The notes under the pieces are model-generated. The model did no database searches. It saw nothing but the letters and a program-made list of their open reading frames with translations, and was not told the origin of the DNA. A stretch of 64,000 nucleotides of DNA, taken from Streptomyces diastatochromogenes (GTDB taxonomy: Bacteria; Actinomycetota; Actinomycetes; Streptomycetales; Streptomycetaceae). Shown here piece after piece: positions 21,985 through 32,213 of the stretch; position 1 is the stretch's first letter; each line of letters begins with the position of its first letter. The position numbers and the translations under genes were made by a program. The DNA lies in contig JAPTYK010000001.1 of NCBI GenBank assembly GCA_026913215.1, positions 3,410,001 through 3,474,000 on the forward strand. Reading direction: 5' to 3'.

Positions 21985-24309
21985 TCAGGACACGGCTACC
22001 GAACGCCTCTTGGAGACCCGCACCGCGGCGACCACCACGAGGAACGCGACCGCCGCGACGGCCGCCCGCAGCCCGGCGTTCGCGTCGCCGCCGTAGCTGA
22101 ACCGCACGACCGCCGGGGCGATCAGCAGCGCGACCAGGTTCATCACCTTCAGGAGCGGGTTGATCGCCGGGCCCGCCGTGTCCTTGAACGGGTCGCCGAC
22201 CGTGTCCCCGATGACGGTCGCCTCGTGCGCCTCGCTGCCCTTGCCGCCGTGGTTGCCGTCCTCGACCAGCTTCTTCGCGTTGTCCCAGGCGCCACCGGAG
22301 TTGGCGAGGAAGACCGCCATCAGCGCGCCCGCTCCGATCGCCCCGGCGAGGTACGCGCCGAGCGGGCCGACACCAAGCGCGAAGCCGACCGCGATCGGGG
22401 CCATCACGGCGAGCAGTCCGGGCGTGGCGAGTTCCCGCAGCGCGTCCTTGGTGCAGATGTCGACGACCCGCCCGTACTCCGGTTTCTCGGTGAAGTTCAT
22501 GATCCCGGGGTGTTCGAGGAACTGCCGCCGGACTTCGTAGACGACCGATCCGGCGGACCGGGAGACCGCGTTGATCGCGAGTCCGGAGAAGAGGAAGACG
22601 ACCGAGGCGCCGAGGATCAGACCGAAGAGGTTGTTGGGCTGCGAGATGTCCAGGGAGAGCGTCGCCTCGCTGAACTTCCCGGCCTTCCCGGCTTCCCCGA
22701 TGTCGGCGATCGCGGTCGCGATGGCGTCCCGGTACGAACCGAAGAGCGCCGAGGCCGCGAGGACGGCGGTGGCGATGGCGATGCCCTTGGTGATGGCCTT
22801 CGTGGTGTTGCCGACGGCGTCGAGGTCGGTGAGGACCTGCGCGCCCGCCCCCGTGACGTCCCCGGACATCTCCGCGATGCCCTGGGCGTTGTCGGCGACC
22901 GGCCCGAAGGTGTCCATGGCGACGATCACGCCGACGGTGGTGAGCAGCCCGGTGCCCGCGAGGGCCACCGCGAACAGCGCCAGCGTGATCGAGGCGCCGC
23001 CGAGCAGGAACGCCCCGTAGACGGTGAGCCCGATCAGCAGGGCCGTGTAGACGGCGGACTCCATGCCGAGCGCCACGCCCGCGAGGACGACCGTCGCCGG
23101 GCCGGTGAGCGAGGACTTCCCGATGTCCCTGACCGGCCGCCGGCTCGTCTCGGTGAAGTAGCCGGTCAGCTGCTGGATGAGGGCGGCGAGGACGATGCCG
23201 AGGGCGACCGCGACCAGGGCGAGGACCCGCGGATCGCCGCCGTGGCGGTGGATGCCCGGCTCGGTGACGCCTTCGAGCTCGGCGTACGAGGACGGCAGAT
23301 ACGCGAACGCGGCGACGGCGACCAGCGCCAGCGAGATCACCGCCGAGACCAGGAACCCTCGGTTGATCGCGCTCATCCCGCCGCGGTCGGCACGCCTCGG
23401 GGCCACCGTGAGGATGCCGATCACGGCGGTGACCACGCCGATCGCCGGCACCATCAGGGGGAACGCGAGGCCGTGGTCGCCGAAGGCCGCCTTGCCGAGG
23501 ATGAGCGCGGCGACCAGGGTCACGGCGTACGACTCGAAGAGGTCGGCGGCCATGCCGGCGCAGTCGCCGACGTTGTCGCCCACGTTGTCGGCGATGGTGG
23601 CGGCGTTGCGCGGGTCGTCCTCGGGGATGCCCTTCTCGACCTTGCCGACGAGGTCGGCGCCGACGTCGGCGGCCTTGGTGAAGATGCCGCCGCCCACCCG
23701 CATGAACATGGCGATGAGCGCGGCTCCCAGACCGAACCCCTCCAGGACCTTGGGCGCGTCGGCGGCGTAGACGAGGACGACGCAGGCGGCCCCGAGCAGT
23801 CCGAGGCCGACCGTGCACATGCCGACGACCCCGCCCGTACGGAACGCGATCCGCATGGCCCGGTGCGCGACCTCGTTCAGGTCCTTCTCGGGTTCCCCGG
23901 GTGCCGGGGTGGCCTCCCTGGCCGCGGCGGCGACCCGCACGTTGGCCCGGACGGCGAGCCGCATGCCGAGGTAGCCGGTGACCGCCGAGAACAGGGCCCC
24001 GACCAGGAAGAACAGGGAACGTCCGGCACGCTGCGACCAGTTGTCGGCGGGCAGCAGCATCAGCAGGAAGAACACGGCGGCCGCGAAGACGGCGAGGGTC
24101 CGCAGCTGCCGGGCGAGGTAGGCGTTCGCCCCCTCCTGCACGGCGGCGGCGATCTCCTTCATCCTCTCGGTGCCCTCACCGGCCGCGAGCACCTGGCGGA
24201 CGAGGAGCCGCGCGACGACCAGCGCGGCGAGGGCGACGGCCGCGACGACGAACACGATCGTCCGGTTCCCGCTCGTGAGCACCGCCCCGGCGAGAGATGT
24301 GGGATACAT
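21985..24309 (-). CDS. hppA: Membrane-bound proton-pumping pyrophosphatase
   Basis: Couples pyrophosphate hydrolysis to proton export across about 16 helices; 774 residues, frame intact. Substrate-site motifs are GGGIFTKAADVGADLVGKVE, IPEDDPRNAATIADNVGDNV and the late SGGAWDNAKKLVEDGNHGGK with TVIGDTVGDPFKDTAGPAIN. The GNTTKAITKG segment has Lys where K+-dependent enzymes have Ala, so this is the K+-independent class, as usual for Streptomyces. ATG at 24309 starts MYPTSLAGAVL. A strong terminator-like hairpin lies upstream, between it and the bldG operon. Confidence 0.97.
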   Translation of the reverse strand: MYPTSLAGAVLTSGNRTIVFVVAAVALAALVVARLLVRQVLAAGEGTERMKEIAAAVQEGANAYLARQLRTLAVFAAAVFFLLMLLPADNWSQRAGRSLFFLVGALFSAVTGYLGMRLAVRANVRVAAAAREATPAPGEPEKDLNEVAHRAMRIAFRTGGVVGMCTVGLGLLGAACVVLVYAADAPKVLEGFGLGAALIAMFMRVGGGIFTKAADVGADLVGKVEKGIPEDDPRNAATIADNVGDNVGDCAGMAADLFESYAVTLVAALILGKAAFGDHGLAFPLMVPAIGVVTAVIGILTVAPRRADRGGMSAINRGFLVSAVISLALVAVAAFAYLPSSYAELEGVTEPGIHRHGGDPRVLALVAVALGIVLAALIQQLTGYFTETSRRPVRDIGKSSLTGPATVVLAGVALGMESAVYTALLIGLTVYGAFLLGGASITLALFAVALAGTGLLTTVGVIVAMDTFGPVADNAQGIAEMSGDVTGAGAQVLTDLDAVGNTTKAITKGIAIATAVLAASALFGSYRDAIATAIADIGEAGKAGKFSEATLSLDISQPNNLFGLILGASVVFLFSGLAINAVSRSAGSVVYEVRRQFLEHPGIMNFTEKPEYGRVVDICTKDALRELATPGLLAVMAPIAVGFALGVGPLGAYLAGAIGAGALMAVFLANSGGAWDNAKKLVEDGNHGGKGSEAHEATVIGDTVGDPFKDTAGPAINPLLKVMNLVALLIAPAVVRFSYGGDANAGLRAAVAAVAFLVVVAAVRVSKRRSVAVS

Positions 24310-24383
24310 GGACGGATCATAGGGAGACAAACCCGCCCATACGGGGATGCGCCGTTCGTGGGCGAGGACTCCTGACACAACGA

Positions 24384-24410
24384 AAGAGGCCCCGCACCGC
24401 GGGGCCTCTT
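24384..24410. terminator. Hairpin with 10-bp perfect stem
   Basis: AAGAGGCCCC and GGGGCCTCTT enclose a 7-nt loop, with an A-rich flank on one side and a pyrimidine-rich run (ctcttc) on the other. It lies 75 bp upstream of the hppA start and could act in either direction. It most likely ends transcription from the bldG operon before hppA. Confidence 0.75.
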
Positions 24411-24417
24411 CTCTTCG

Positions 24418-24650
24418 TACGTGTACGGCTCGTACGCGTACCAGTCGTACGTGTACGGCTGGTACGCGTACCCGGTACGGGCACGGCTGGTACGCGTACC
24501 CGGTACGGGCACGGCTCGTACGGCCACAGCTCGTACGGGCACGCCTGGTACGGCTACGGCTCGTACGGGCACGCTCAGTACAGGGCGCGGCTCGTACGGG
24601 AACGCCCAGTACGGGAACGCCCAGTACGGGCACACCTCAGACGGGTACGG
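24418..24650. repeat. 15-bp tandem repeat starting with GTACG, about 15 copies
   Basis: Successive units such as gtacgtgtacggctc, gtacgcgtaccagtc and gtacgggcacggctc follow each other from the hairpin up to the stop codon of the anti-sigma gene. Each unit starts with the self-complementary GTAC, and many contain gtacgcgtac palindromes, so the single strand can fold in many registers. No gene is supported in this stretch. Confidence 0.85.
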
Positions 24651-24651
24651 C

Positions 24652-25109
24652 TCAGGACAGGACGTCCGCCGAGGTCACCGGCCAGCTCATCCGGATGGTG
24701 CCGCCGTCCTCGCCGGCGCTCACCTCGACGTCGTCGACGAGCCCGCGGATCACCGCGAGCCCCATCTCGTCCTCACCGTCGGCGTCGTCGAAGTCCTCGG
24801 CCGGGGCCGCGGCCCGCGCGCCGGGGACACCGGCGGCGTCGGCCGCCGCCACCCCGCACCCGGCACCTCGTCGCCGACCTCGATGGAGAACGTCTTCTCC
24901 TCCTCGGTCAGGACGACCCGGATGGGGGTCGTGACGTCGTTGCTGCGGTGCAGCCCGACCGCACGGGAACAGGCCTCACCGACAGCGAGACGCACCTCGT
25001 CGAGGACGGCCTCGTCCACCCCCGCCCGGCGCGCGACCGCGGCCGCCACCAGGCGGGCCGTACGGACGTGCTCGGGCTGGGCGCTGAAACGGAGTTCAAC
25101 GGTGGCCAT
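24652..25109 (-). CDS. Anti-sigma factor (RsbW-like ATPase) paired with BldG
   Basis: A GHKL-type kinase domain protein expected to bind a sigma factor and to phosphorylate or be held by BldG. It starts MATVELRFSAQPEHVRTARL, with the N box VLDEVRLAVGEACSRAVGLH and, after a base missing near 24850, the G box DGEDEMGLAVIRGLVDDVEV. The C-terminus is TIRMSWPVTSADVLS. It follows bldG by 14 bp, so the two are probably co-transcribed, as known in S. coelicolor. Confidence 0.9.
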
Positions 25110-25123
25110 GCGAACCCCTGGGC

Positions 25124-25477
25124 TCAGTCGACGGCGTTGACGGCCTCGTCGACCGAGGTGTGGATCGGGAACACCTTGGTGAGACCCGTGATCCGGAAAA
25201 TCTTGAGAATGCGCTCCTGGTTGCAGACCAGGCGCAGCGAGCCCTCGTGCGCGCGCACGCGCTTCAGGCCGCCGACGAGCACACCGAGGCCGGTGGAGTC
25301 GAGGAAGTCCACGCCCTCCATGTCGACGACCAGGTGGTAACTGCCGTCGTTCACCAATTCGACCAGCTGCTCGCGCAGCTTGGGCGCGGTATACACATCA
25401 ATCTCGCCACCGACCTCGACGACCGTACGGTCGCCGGCAGGGCCGGACACATTGCGAGTCGACAGGGACAGGTCCAC
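25124..25477 (-). CDS. bldG: Anti-sigma factor antagonist BldG
   Basis: STAS-domain protein required for aerial growth and antibiotic production in Streptomyces. GTG at 25477 with GGAGGA upstream gives [20 protein letters not shown]. The phosphorylation site is the Ser in [15 protein letters not shown] (residue 61 here). Length is 117 residues, four more than I recall for S. coelicolor BldG, because of a short insertion (around SGPAG) near the N-terminus. The rest ([39 protein letters not shown]) is as I remember the orthologue. Confidence 0.96.
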   Translation of the reverse strand: MDLSLSTRNVSGPAGDRTVVEVGGEIDVYTAPKLREQLVELVNDGSYHLVVDMEGVDFLDSTGLGVLVGGLKRVRAHEGSLRLVCNQERILKIFRITGLTKVFPIHTSVDEAVNAVD

Positions 25478-25557
25478 GGATCCTCCAGCACCTTGCTATC
25501 GGGCGATCGTCCCCTCGGGTCTCCGGGGCGGAGCCGAGGAACGGAACGCCAGCCGCG

Positions 25558-28268
25558 ATGGCATTCAATCACTTACCAGCAGCCATGCACGACGCCTTGG
25601 AAGCATTCTCCGTCATGGCAGTGACACACTCGGTGCCGATGGCCAAGAATCAGCGCCCCCGTCGCCCGGCCGGGGAAACGGGCAGCCGCCCCTCTCCCGG
25701 CATGGTTCTCGACCGGCTCTCCTCGGGCGAGAGCCGGGCCGCGCGCATCACTCATACGGAGCACATGCCCGCCCGGGAGGGCCGCCATGCCGTCTGGCCG
25801 CACCGCATCCGCCCCGAGGTGATCGCGGCCGTCCAGGAGGCCGGCATCGAGCATCCCTGGGCGCACCAGGCTGAGGCCGCCGAGCACGCCCTGGACGGCG
25901 AATCCGTGGTGATCGCCACAGGCACCGCCTCGGGCAAGTCGCTCGCCTACCTCGCCCCGGTCCTCAGCACCCTTCTGGACGGCTCGGAGGCCCCGAACGG
26001 CCGCGGCACCACCGCCCTCTACCTGGCGCCCACCAAGGCCCTCGCCGCCGACCAGCGGCGCGCCGTGCGGGAACTGGCCGCCCCGCTCGGCAACCGGATC
26101 CGCCCCGCCGTCTACGACGGCGACACGCCCGTCGAGGAGCGCGAGTGGGTCCGGCAGTACGCGAACTACGTGCTGACCAACCCCGACATGCTCCACCGGG
26201 GCATACTCCCCTCCCACCCCAGGTGGTCCTCCTTCCTGCGCTCCCTGCGCTACGTCGTGATCGACGAGTGCCACACCTACCGGGGCGTCTTCGGCTCCCA
26301 CGTCGCCCAGGTGCTGCGCCGTCTGCGCCGGATCTGCGCCCGGTACGGCTCCGAACCGGTCTTCCTCCTCGCCTCGGCCACCTCCGCCGAACCCGCCCTG
26401 GCCGCCGGCCGCCTCACCGGCCTGCCGGTCACCGAGGTCTCCGACGACGCCTCCCGCGCGGCGAACTGGTCTTCGCCCTGTGGGAGCCGCCGCTGACCGA
26501 GCTGCACGGCGAGCGCGGCGCGCCCGTCCGCCGCACCGCCACCGCCGAGACCGCCGACCTGCTGACCGACCTGACCCGGCAGGGCGTCCGCTCGGTCGCC
26601 TTCGTCCGCTCCCGGCGCGGCGCCGAGCTGATCTCGGTGATCGCCCAGGAACGCCTCGCCGAGACCGACCGCGCGCTCGCCCGCCGCGTCGCCGCCTACC
26701 GGGGCGGCTACCTGCCCGAGGAACGCCGCGCCCTGGAGCGGTCCCTGCACTCCGGCGAACTCCTCGGCCTGGCCGCCACGACCGCCCTGGAACTGGGCGT
26801 CGACGTCTCCGGCCTGGACGCCGTCCTGATCGCCGGCTACCCGGGCACCCGGGCCTCCCTGTGGCAGCAGGCGGGCCGCGCCGGCCGCTCGGGCGAGGGC
26901 GCCCTCGCGATCCTCGTCGCCCGGGACGACCCACTGGACACCTTCCTCGTCCACCACCCGGAAGCGATCTTCGAGCAGCCGGTCGAGACGACCGTCCTGG
27001 ACCCCGACAACCCCTACGTCCTCGCCCCCCATCTGTGCGCCGCCGCCGCGGAGCTCCCGCTGACCGAACCCGACCTGGCCCTCTTCGGCCCGGCCGCACC
27101 GGACCTGCTGCCCCAGCTGGAAGGCGCCGGCCTGCTGCGCCGCCGCTCCACCGGCTGGTACTGGACCCGCCGCGAACGGGCCGCCGACCTCACCGACATC
27201 CGGGGCGGCGGCGGCAGCCCCGTCCGGATCGTGGAGGCCGGCACCGGCCGCCTCCTCGGCACGGTCGACGAGGCCGCCTCCCACACCGCCGTCCACGAGG
27301 GCGCCGTCCACCTCCACCAGGGCCGCACCTACCTGGTGCGGGAGCTCGACCTCAAGGACTCCGTGGCCCTCGTCGAAGAGGCCGTCCCCCCGTACTCCAC
27401 CACCGCCCGCGACACCACCTCCATCTCCGTCCTCGACACCGACATCGAGATCCCCTGGGGAGCCGGCCGCCTCTGCTACGGCTCCGTCGAGGTCACCAAC
27501 CAGGTCGTCTCCTTCCTCCGCCGCCGTCTGATCACTGGCGAGGTCCTCGGCGAGACCAAGCTCGACCTGCCGCCCCGCACCCTGCGCACCCGGGCCGTGT
27601 GGTGGACGGTCACCGAGGACCAGCTCGACGCCGCCCGGATCACCCCCGAGATCCTCGGCGGCGCCCTGCACGCCGCCGAGCACGCCTCCATCGGCATGCT
27701 GCCGCTCTTCGCCACCTGCGACCGCTGGGACATCGGCGGCGTCTCCGTACCGCTCCACCCCGACACCCTGCTGCCCACCGTCTTCGTGTACGACGGACAC
27801 CCGGGCGGCGCGGGCTTCGCCGAACGCGCCTTCCACACCGCCCGCGCCTGGCTGACAGCCACCCGCCAGGCCATCGCCTCCTGCGAGTGCGAGGCCGGCT
27901 GCCCCTCCTGCATCCAGTCCCCGAAGTGCGGCAACGGCAACGACCCCCTCCACAAACGCGGCGCCGTCCGCCTCCTCACGGAACTCCTGAGGGAACCCCT
28001 GGAACAGGCCCCGGACCCCTCTGAGGAACCGGCCTCGGACTCCGCTCAGAAGTCGACTGCGAGCTCCGCTCAGGAACCGGCCACAGCCCCCGCGCAGGAA
28101 CCGGCTACGGACCTCTCCCAGGAACCTCCTCTGGGTCCTGCCCAGGCGCCGGCCCCAGACCCCTCTCAGGAACCAGCCCCAGGCCCTTCGCGGGAACCGG
28201 CTCTGGGCCCTTCTCCCGAGCGCTCTCCGGCAGCGGAGGCTGCCCCGGAGGACCCGCCCGCGACCTGA
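25558..28268 (+). CDS. DEAH-box helicase with DUF1998 domain (helicase/secretion neighbourhood)
   Basis: ATP-dependent helicase of the Hrq1-like group. Motifs: Q-like region EAGIEHPWAHQAEAAEHAL, Walker A VIATGTASGKSLAYLAPVL, LYLAPTKALAADQRRAV, YVLTNPDMLHRGILPS, VVIDECHTYRG (DECH), ASATSAEPALAAGRL, then helicase C GLAATTALELGVDVSGLD and QQAGRAGRSGEGAL. The DUF1998 region ends with a four-Cys cluster CECEAGCPSCIQSPKCGNGN. The C-terminal 80 residues are octapeptide repeats. The frame breaks near 26460. Divergent from bldG; DECH rather than DEAH is typical of this family. Confidence 0.93.
28035..28230. repeat. 24-bp tandem repeat at helicase 3' end
   Basis: In-frame octapeptide units such as SAQEPATA, PAQEPATD, PSQEPAPG and PSREPALG make up the helicase tail. 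The same DNA is read on the other strand as the tail of the TadE-like gene, so one array supplies the ends of two convergent genes. Confidence 0.85.
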
Positions 28269-28585
28269 CCTCCGGCCGGTACGGACCGTGCCCGGCTCTG
28301 GCGGTCACCTCCGCGATCCCGTCCCGCACCTCGCACCGCGCCAGTTCGGCCCCTGTGCGACGGCCACCCGGGAGGCCGCGTCGCACGCCACGGCCTCGCC
28401 CCACAGGGCCCGGTCGGCGGCGGCGAGGGCGGCCAGGTCGGCGGCCCCGCCGCCCGGTGCCTGGCCGCCACGGCCTGCCCCAGCGCCAGCACCGCCCCGA
28501 ACACCACGCACAACGCGCACGCCGCGAACGCGGCCCACACGGTCGCCGCCCCACGATCCCCAGCCCTGCCGCCCCACTGCGCCAC
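28105..28585 (-). CDS. TadE-like protein (helicase/secretion neighbourhood)
   Basis: Small membrane-anchored pseudopilin-like protein. ATG at 28585 gives MAQWGGRAGDRGAATVWAAF, with the N-terminal GxATVW prepilin-like segment and one helix (AACALCVVFGAVLALGQAVAA). The following AGGAADLAALAAADRALWGEA and CDAASRVAVAQG are the family core, and GIAEVTARAGHGPYRPEVRS is the end of the conserved part. Frame breaks lie near 28455 and 28330. The predicted tail runs into and overlaps the helicase 3' end by about 164 bp; its true end is uncertain. Confidence 0.72.
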
Positions 28586-28654
28586 TCTCCGGCCCGCACC
28601 CCGGTGCCCCGGGCGGGCACGGCCGAGGTTGGAGGCCCAGGGTTCGGCAGCGAA

Positions 28655-28790
28655 GGGGCGGAGGCCCGGGGCACGTGGGCCCGAGGCACGTGGGCCCGGG
28701 GTGCGTGGGCCCGGGTGCGTGGGCCCGAGGCTCGGGCCCCCGGGATGCGAGGGCCTGGGACGCGGGGGCCCAAGACACGAGGGCCGTCAT
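28655..28790. repeat. Degenerate short tandem repeat
   Basis: Imperfect copies of a 16-20 bp unit (cgtgggcccggggtg, cgtgggcccgaggc and variants) lie between the two TadE-like genes. Confidence 0.75.
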
Positions 28791-29140
28791 GGCGCTCCCC
28801 AGCCGCCGCGTCCTCGGCGAGGGCCGCCGCGCCGGCTCGCAGGGTGACTCCCATGCCCCGGGGCCCCGGGGCCGCCGCCTCCACCGTGACCCGCCACAGG
28901 TCTCCCTCCCTCGCCACCGACACCTGGGCCCTTCGGGAGCGGCGGCCCGGGCGGCGGCCTCGGCGGCGGGCACCGGTTCCGAGCGGGCCGCCGCCCTCGC
29001 CCCGCCCGTGCCGCGTCCACGCACCGGATCTGCGCGGCGGCAGCGGCCAGCGCCCAGAGCAGGGTCACCGTGAACAGGGCGAGGACGGGCAGGACCATCG
29101 CCGCCTCCACCGTCACGAATCCCCGGTCAGAACGGCGCAT
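28787..29140 (-). CDS. TadE-family pseudopilin
   Basis: Minor pilin of a Tad/Flp-type system. ATG at 29140 gives MRRSDRGFVTVEAAMVLPVL with the pilin-like G-F-V-T-V-E processing site and one hydrophobic helix (ALFTVTLLWALAAAAAQIRC). The C-terminal part SVAREGDLWRVTVEAAAPGP is in another frame. The three frames follow each other in the order expected for single missing bases. The end is placed at the stop at 28787, in the same frame as the start, which needs a third lost base. It is 47 bp from the adjacent gene's repeat and overlaps the pilin-like gene by 14 bp. Confidence 0.75.
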   Translation of the reverse strand: MRRSDRGFVTVEAAMVLPVLALFTVTLLWALAAAAAQIRCVDAARAGRGRRPARNRCPPPRPPPGPPLPKGPGVGGEGGRPVAGHGGGGGPGAPGHGSHPASRRGGPRRGRGGWGAP

Positions 29141-29333
29141 CGAGGGCCTTCCCGATCACCGACTCCAGCGCTCCCGAGACTGCCCCGCTGGTCACGATCT
29201 TGTAGAGCACGGCGGCGAACGCCGCCGCGGCGATCGTCCCCACCGCGTACTCGGACGTCGTCATTCCCGCGTCGCGGCGCGCGGCCGCCCGTCGTGCCGC
29301 CCACCAGCCGCGCAGCCACACCTTGACCGCCAT
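29127..29333 (-). CDS. DUF4244 family Flp-pilin-like protein
   Basis: Probable major pilin of the Tad-like apparatus, 68 residues. ATG at 29333 gives MAVKVWLRGWWAARR. A basic leader ends with the prepilin peptidase site DAG followed by MTTSEYAVG, where the Glu at +5 is conserved, then the hydrophobic helix TIAAAAFAAVLYKIVTSGAV. The frame is intact. It is the only gene in the set with the full class IV pilin signature. Confidence 0.88.
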   Translation of the reverse strand: MAVKVWLRGWWAARRAAARRDAGMTTSEYAVGTIAAAAFAAVLYKIVTSGAVSGALESVIGKALDAPF

Positions 29334-29397
29334 ACCGACCTCCTCGTCCGGCCCTGCCGGGCCTTGTCGTGTGTTCGCTCTTGTCGTCCGTCGTGCT

Positions 29398-30161
29398 TCA
29401 TCCGTCCAGCAACCCCGCAGCGAGACCGATCACCACCGGGCCACTCCCACCGCCAGGAAGGCGGGCAGGAAGCAGAGCCCCACGGGCGCGCTGATCAGGA
29501 CCTGGGCCCGGCGTGCCCGGGCCGCCGCGGCGCGGGCACGGGTGGCGCGGAGGGCCGTCGCGTGCCGGGCGACGGCCTCCGCCGCCGGCGCTCCTGAGGA
29601 ACCGGCCCGCTCCATGCAGCGGGCCAGTCCTTCGGCGCCCGGTATCGCGCCGAACCTCCCCACACCTCGGCCGGTTCGCCGCCGAGCCGCAGTTCCGCGG
29701 CCGTGCGGGCCAGGCGCTCGCCGAGCGGTCCGCCGAGCGACCGGCCCACCGCCTCGGCCGCAGCTCCGGGCCCGGCCCCGGAGGCCGCACAGGCCGCCAA
29801 CAGATCGGCAGCGAGCGGAAGATGGCGCGCCGCCTCCTCGCCGCCGACCGGCGGCGCGGCCTCCTCATGGCCCGCCATCTCATCCCCGCAGCCGCCAGGG
29901 CTCCGGCGCACAAGCCGCCGATCCCGCCGAACAGCACCCAGCCGATGCCGACTCCCGCGAGGGGCGGCAGCCAGAGCCCCACCCACGGCGGCAGTGCACC
30001 TCGGGCCTTCCGGGGCGCGGTTTCGGGCTCGAGAGAAGGTCTCCCGCTCGCCGTCGCGTCCGGCGGGCCCTCAGCCCGCGCAGCACCTCCAGGGCGCCCT
30101 GCGCGCACACGACCACCGCCAGGACCAGGAGGCCCACCGCCCGAACGACGTCCGGTGTCAT
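29398..30161 (-). CDS. tadC: TadC-like type II secretion F-domain protein
   Basis: Inner-membrane platform subunit. ATG at 30161 overlaps the TadB stop (ATGA) and gives MTPDVVRAVGLLVLAVVVCA. Visible parts are WLPPLAGVGIGWVLFGGIGG, the F domain HLPLAADLLAACAASGAGPG, AVGRSLGGPLGERLARTAAEL, MERAGSSGAPAAEAVARHA and the last helices VLISAPVGLCFLPAFLAVGV and VVIGLAAGLLDG. It is spread over three frames with about four breaks, but the parts occur in the right order with no loss. Confidence 0.85.
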
Positions 30162-31031
30162 GCCCGTTCCCCTCCTCGTACGATCCGTGTGGCCCACCAC
30201 AGTCCGGCTGCTTCCAGCGCTCCGCCCACGGCCAGGCAGCCCAGGCCGGCCGGTGTGCAGCAGCACCCGCAGCGGGTCGGCACCCAGGGCGGCGCCGAGG
30301 GCGAGTCCGGCCGCCGGGAGCAGCGCGAGGACGGTCACCGTGGCCCAGGCGCCGGCCAGTTCGGCCCGCAGGCGGTCGCGCTGCTCGTGGTCGTCCCGCA
30401 GGGCGGACTCCAGCCGATCGAGTCCGGCGGCCAGGCCCGCGCCTCCGTCCACGGCCACCTGCCAGCAGGCCGCCATGCCCGCGAGTCCGTCGGCGCCGTC
30501 CTGTCGGGCCGCCCGCCGCAACGCCTCGGGCACGTCCCCGCCGAACCGGGCCGCTGCGAGGACCGGCGCCTCGGCGGCGCCGAGCGCGCCCGTCTCCCGG
30601 GCCGCGAAGGACAGTGCCTGTGCGGGCTGCCAACCGGCCCGCAGCTCTCCGACGACCGCTCCGCACAGGGCCACCACTCGCTCGGCCCGCTTCTCCCGTT
30701 CCTTTCTGCGTCCGGCGGCCCGCAGCCTCCGTCCCACGAGGGCACCGCGAGCGCCCCCGCCACCAACGGCAGCGGTGACTCTCCGAGGAGGGCGAGAACT
30801 CCCGCCACCGGCAGGCACAGCCATGCGCGCCGCTCCTCAGCGCGACCCACCACCGCGCGGCCGTCGCCGCCACTCCCCGCCGCCCCGCACATCGGGCGCT
30901 CCACCGGCGAGCACCGCCCGCGCCCGGCCCGCACCGCGTCGCCGCTCGGCCGCCCACCACAGGGCGAGCACCGCGCAGAGCGCCACCGCCCCGTGTGCCG
31001 CGGCCCTCACCTGGACGAGTTCCACCGTCAC
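30158..31031 (-). CDS. tadB: TadB-like type II secretion F-domain protein
   Basis: Inner-membrane platform subunit pairing with TadC. GTG at 31031 overlaps the TadA stop. It starts VTVELVQVRAAAHGAVALCA, has the F domain AVVGELRAGWQPAQALSFAA, GDVPEALRRAARQDGADGLA and DDHEQRDRLRAELAGAWATV, and ends with the helices VTVLALLPAAGLALGAALGA and AGLGCLAVGGALEAAGLWWA. Breaks near 30900 and 30255 fit two missing bases. Confidence 0.87.
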
Positions 31032-32213
31032 CGCGCTCCCCTCCGATCAGTGACCTCAGCCGCTCCCAGCCCCGCTCCCGCTCGAACCCGGCGGCGCCCC
31101 ACCGCAGCGCGGGGACCGTCCGGACCAGGCCGTCCCGGTCCCGCTCCAGGACGTGGGCCTCGGCGATCCGCCGCCGCCCGTCCCGGTCCCGTACGACGTG
31201 CAGCACGATCGACAGTCCCGCGCCCAACTGGCTGTGCAGGGCGGCCCGGTCGAGCCCGGCCGCCGTCCCCAGGGCTTCGAGCCGCGCGGGCACGTCCACC
31301 GCCGTATTGGCATGGACCGTTCCGCAACCGCCTTCGTGGCCCGTGTTGAGAGCGGCCAGCAGGTCCACCGCCTCGCCGCCTCTGACCTCGCCGACCACCA
31401 GTCGGTCGGGGCGCATCCGGAGGGCCTGGCGGACCAGGTCCCGCAGGGTGACTAGCCCGGCGCCCTCCTGGTTCGCGGGCCGCGCCTCCAGGCGCACCAC
31501 GTGCGGGTGGTCCGGCCGCAGCTCCGCCGAGTCCTCGGCGATCACGATCCGCTCCCGCTCCCCCACGAGCCCCAGGAGCGAGGCGAGGAGCGTGGTCTTT
31601 CCCGTCCCGGTGCCGCCGCTGACGAGGTACGACACACGGGCCTCGATCAGGGCCCGGAGGATCGGCGCACCGTCCGGCGGAACGGTGCCCGCCTCGACCA
31701 GCTCCTCCAGCGAGAAGGCACGCGGGCGGACCACCCGCAGCGACAGACAGGTCGAGCCGACCGCGACCGGCGGCAGCACCGCGTGCATCCGGGTGCCGTC
31801 GGGGAGCCGGGCGTCGACCCAGGGCCGGGCGTCGTCGAGCCTGCGCCCGGCCACCGCGGCGAGCCGCTGCGCGAGCCGGCGGACGGCCGCGGCGTCGGGG
31901 AAGGACACCGGGGCCCGCTCGAGACCGGTGCCCCTGTCCACCCACACCCGGTCGGGCGCGGAGACCAGGACGTCGGTGACCGCCGGGTCGGCGAGCAACG
32001 GCTCCAGCGGACCGGTGCCGATCAGCTCGCACCTCAGCTCCTCGGCCGCGCCGAGCACTTCCGCGTCGCCGAGCAGCCTGCCCTGGGCCCGCAGCGCCGC
32101 CGCCACGCGCGCCGGGGTGGGCTCGGCCCCGCTCGCCGCGAGCCGCTGCCGCACGGCGTCGAGAAGTCCCGCCCCGCCGCCCTCTCCCCAGGCCGCGCCC
32201 CTGACCCGGTCAT
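31028..32213 (-). CDS. tadA: TadA-like secretion ATPase
   Basis: Hexameric motor of the Tad-type system (CpaF family). ATG at 32213 overlaps the stop of the CpaE-like gene. Core motifs: CELIGTGPLEPLLADPAVTD, WVDARLPDGTRMHAVLPPV, Walker A YLVSGGTGTGKTTLLASLL, the Asp box IVIAEDSAEL, Walker B RPDRLVVGEVRGGEAVDLL and the His box GHEGGCGTVHANTAVDVPAR. One base is missing near the start (about 32190) and one near the end (31040), where correction gives a stop overlapping tadB. Confidence 0.93.

Noticed and set aside
21799..24375. 858-codon open frame antisense to hppA
   Set aside because: Very GC-rich coding DNA leaves opposite frames open. The product is Arg/Asp/Gly-biased with no motifs, while the other strand encodes a complete pyrophosphatase.
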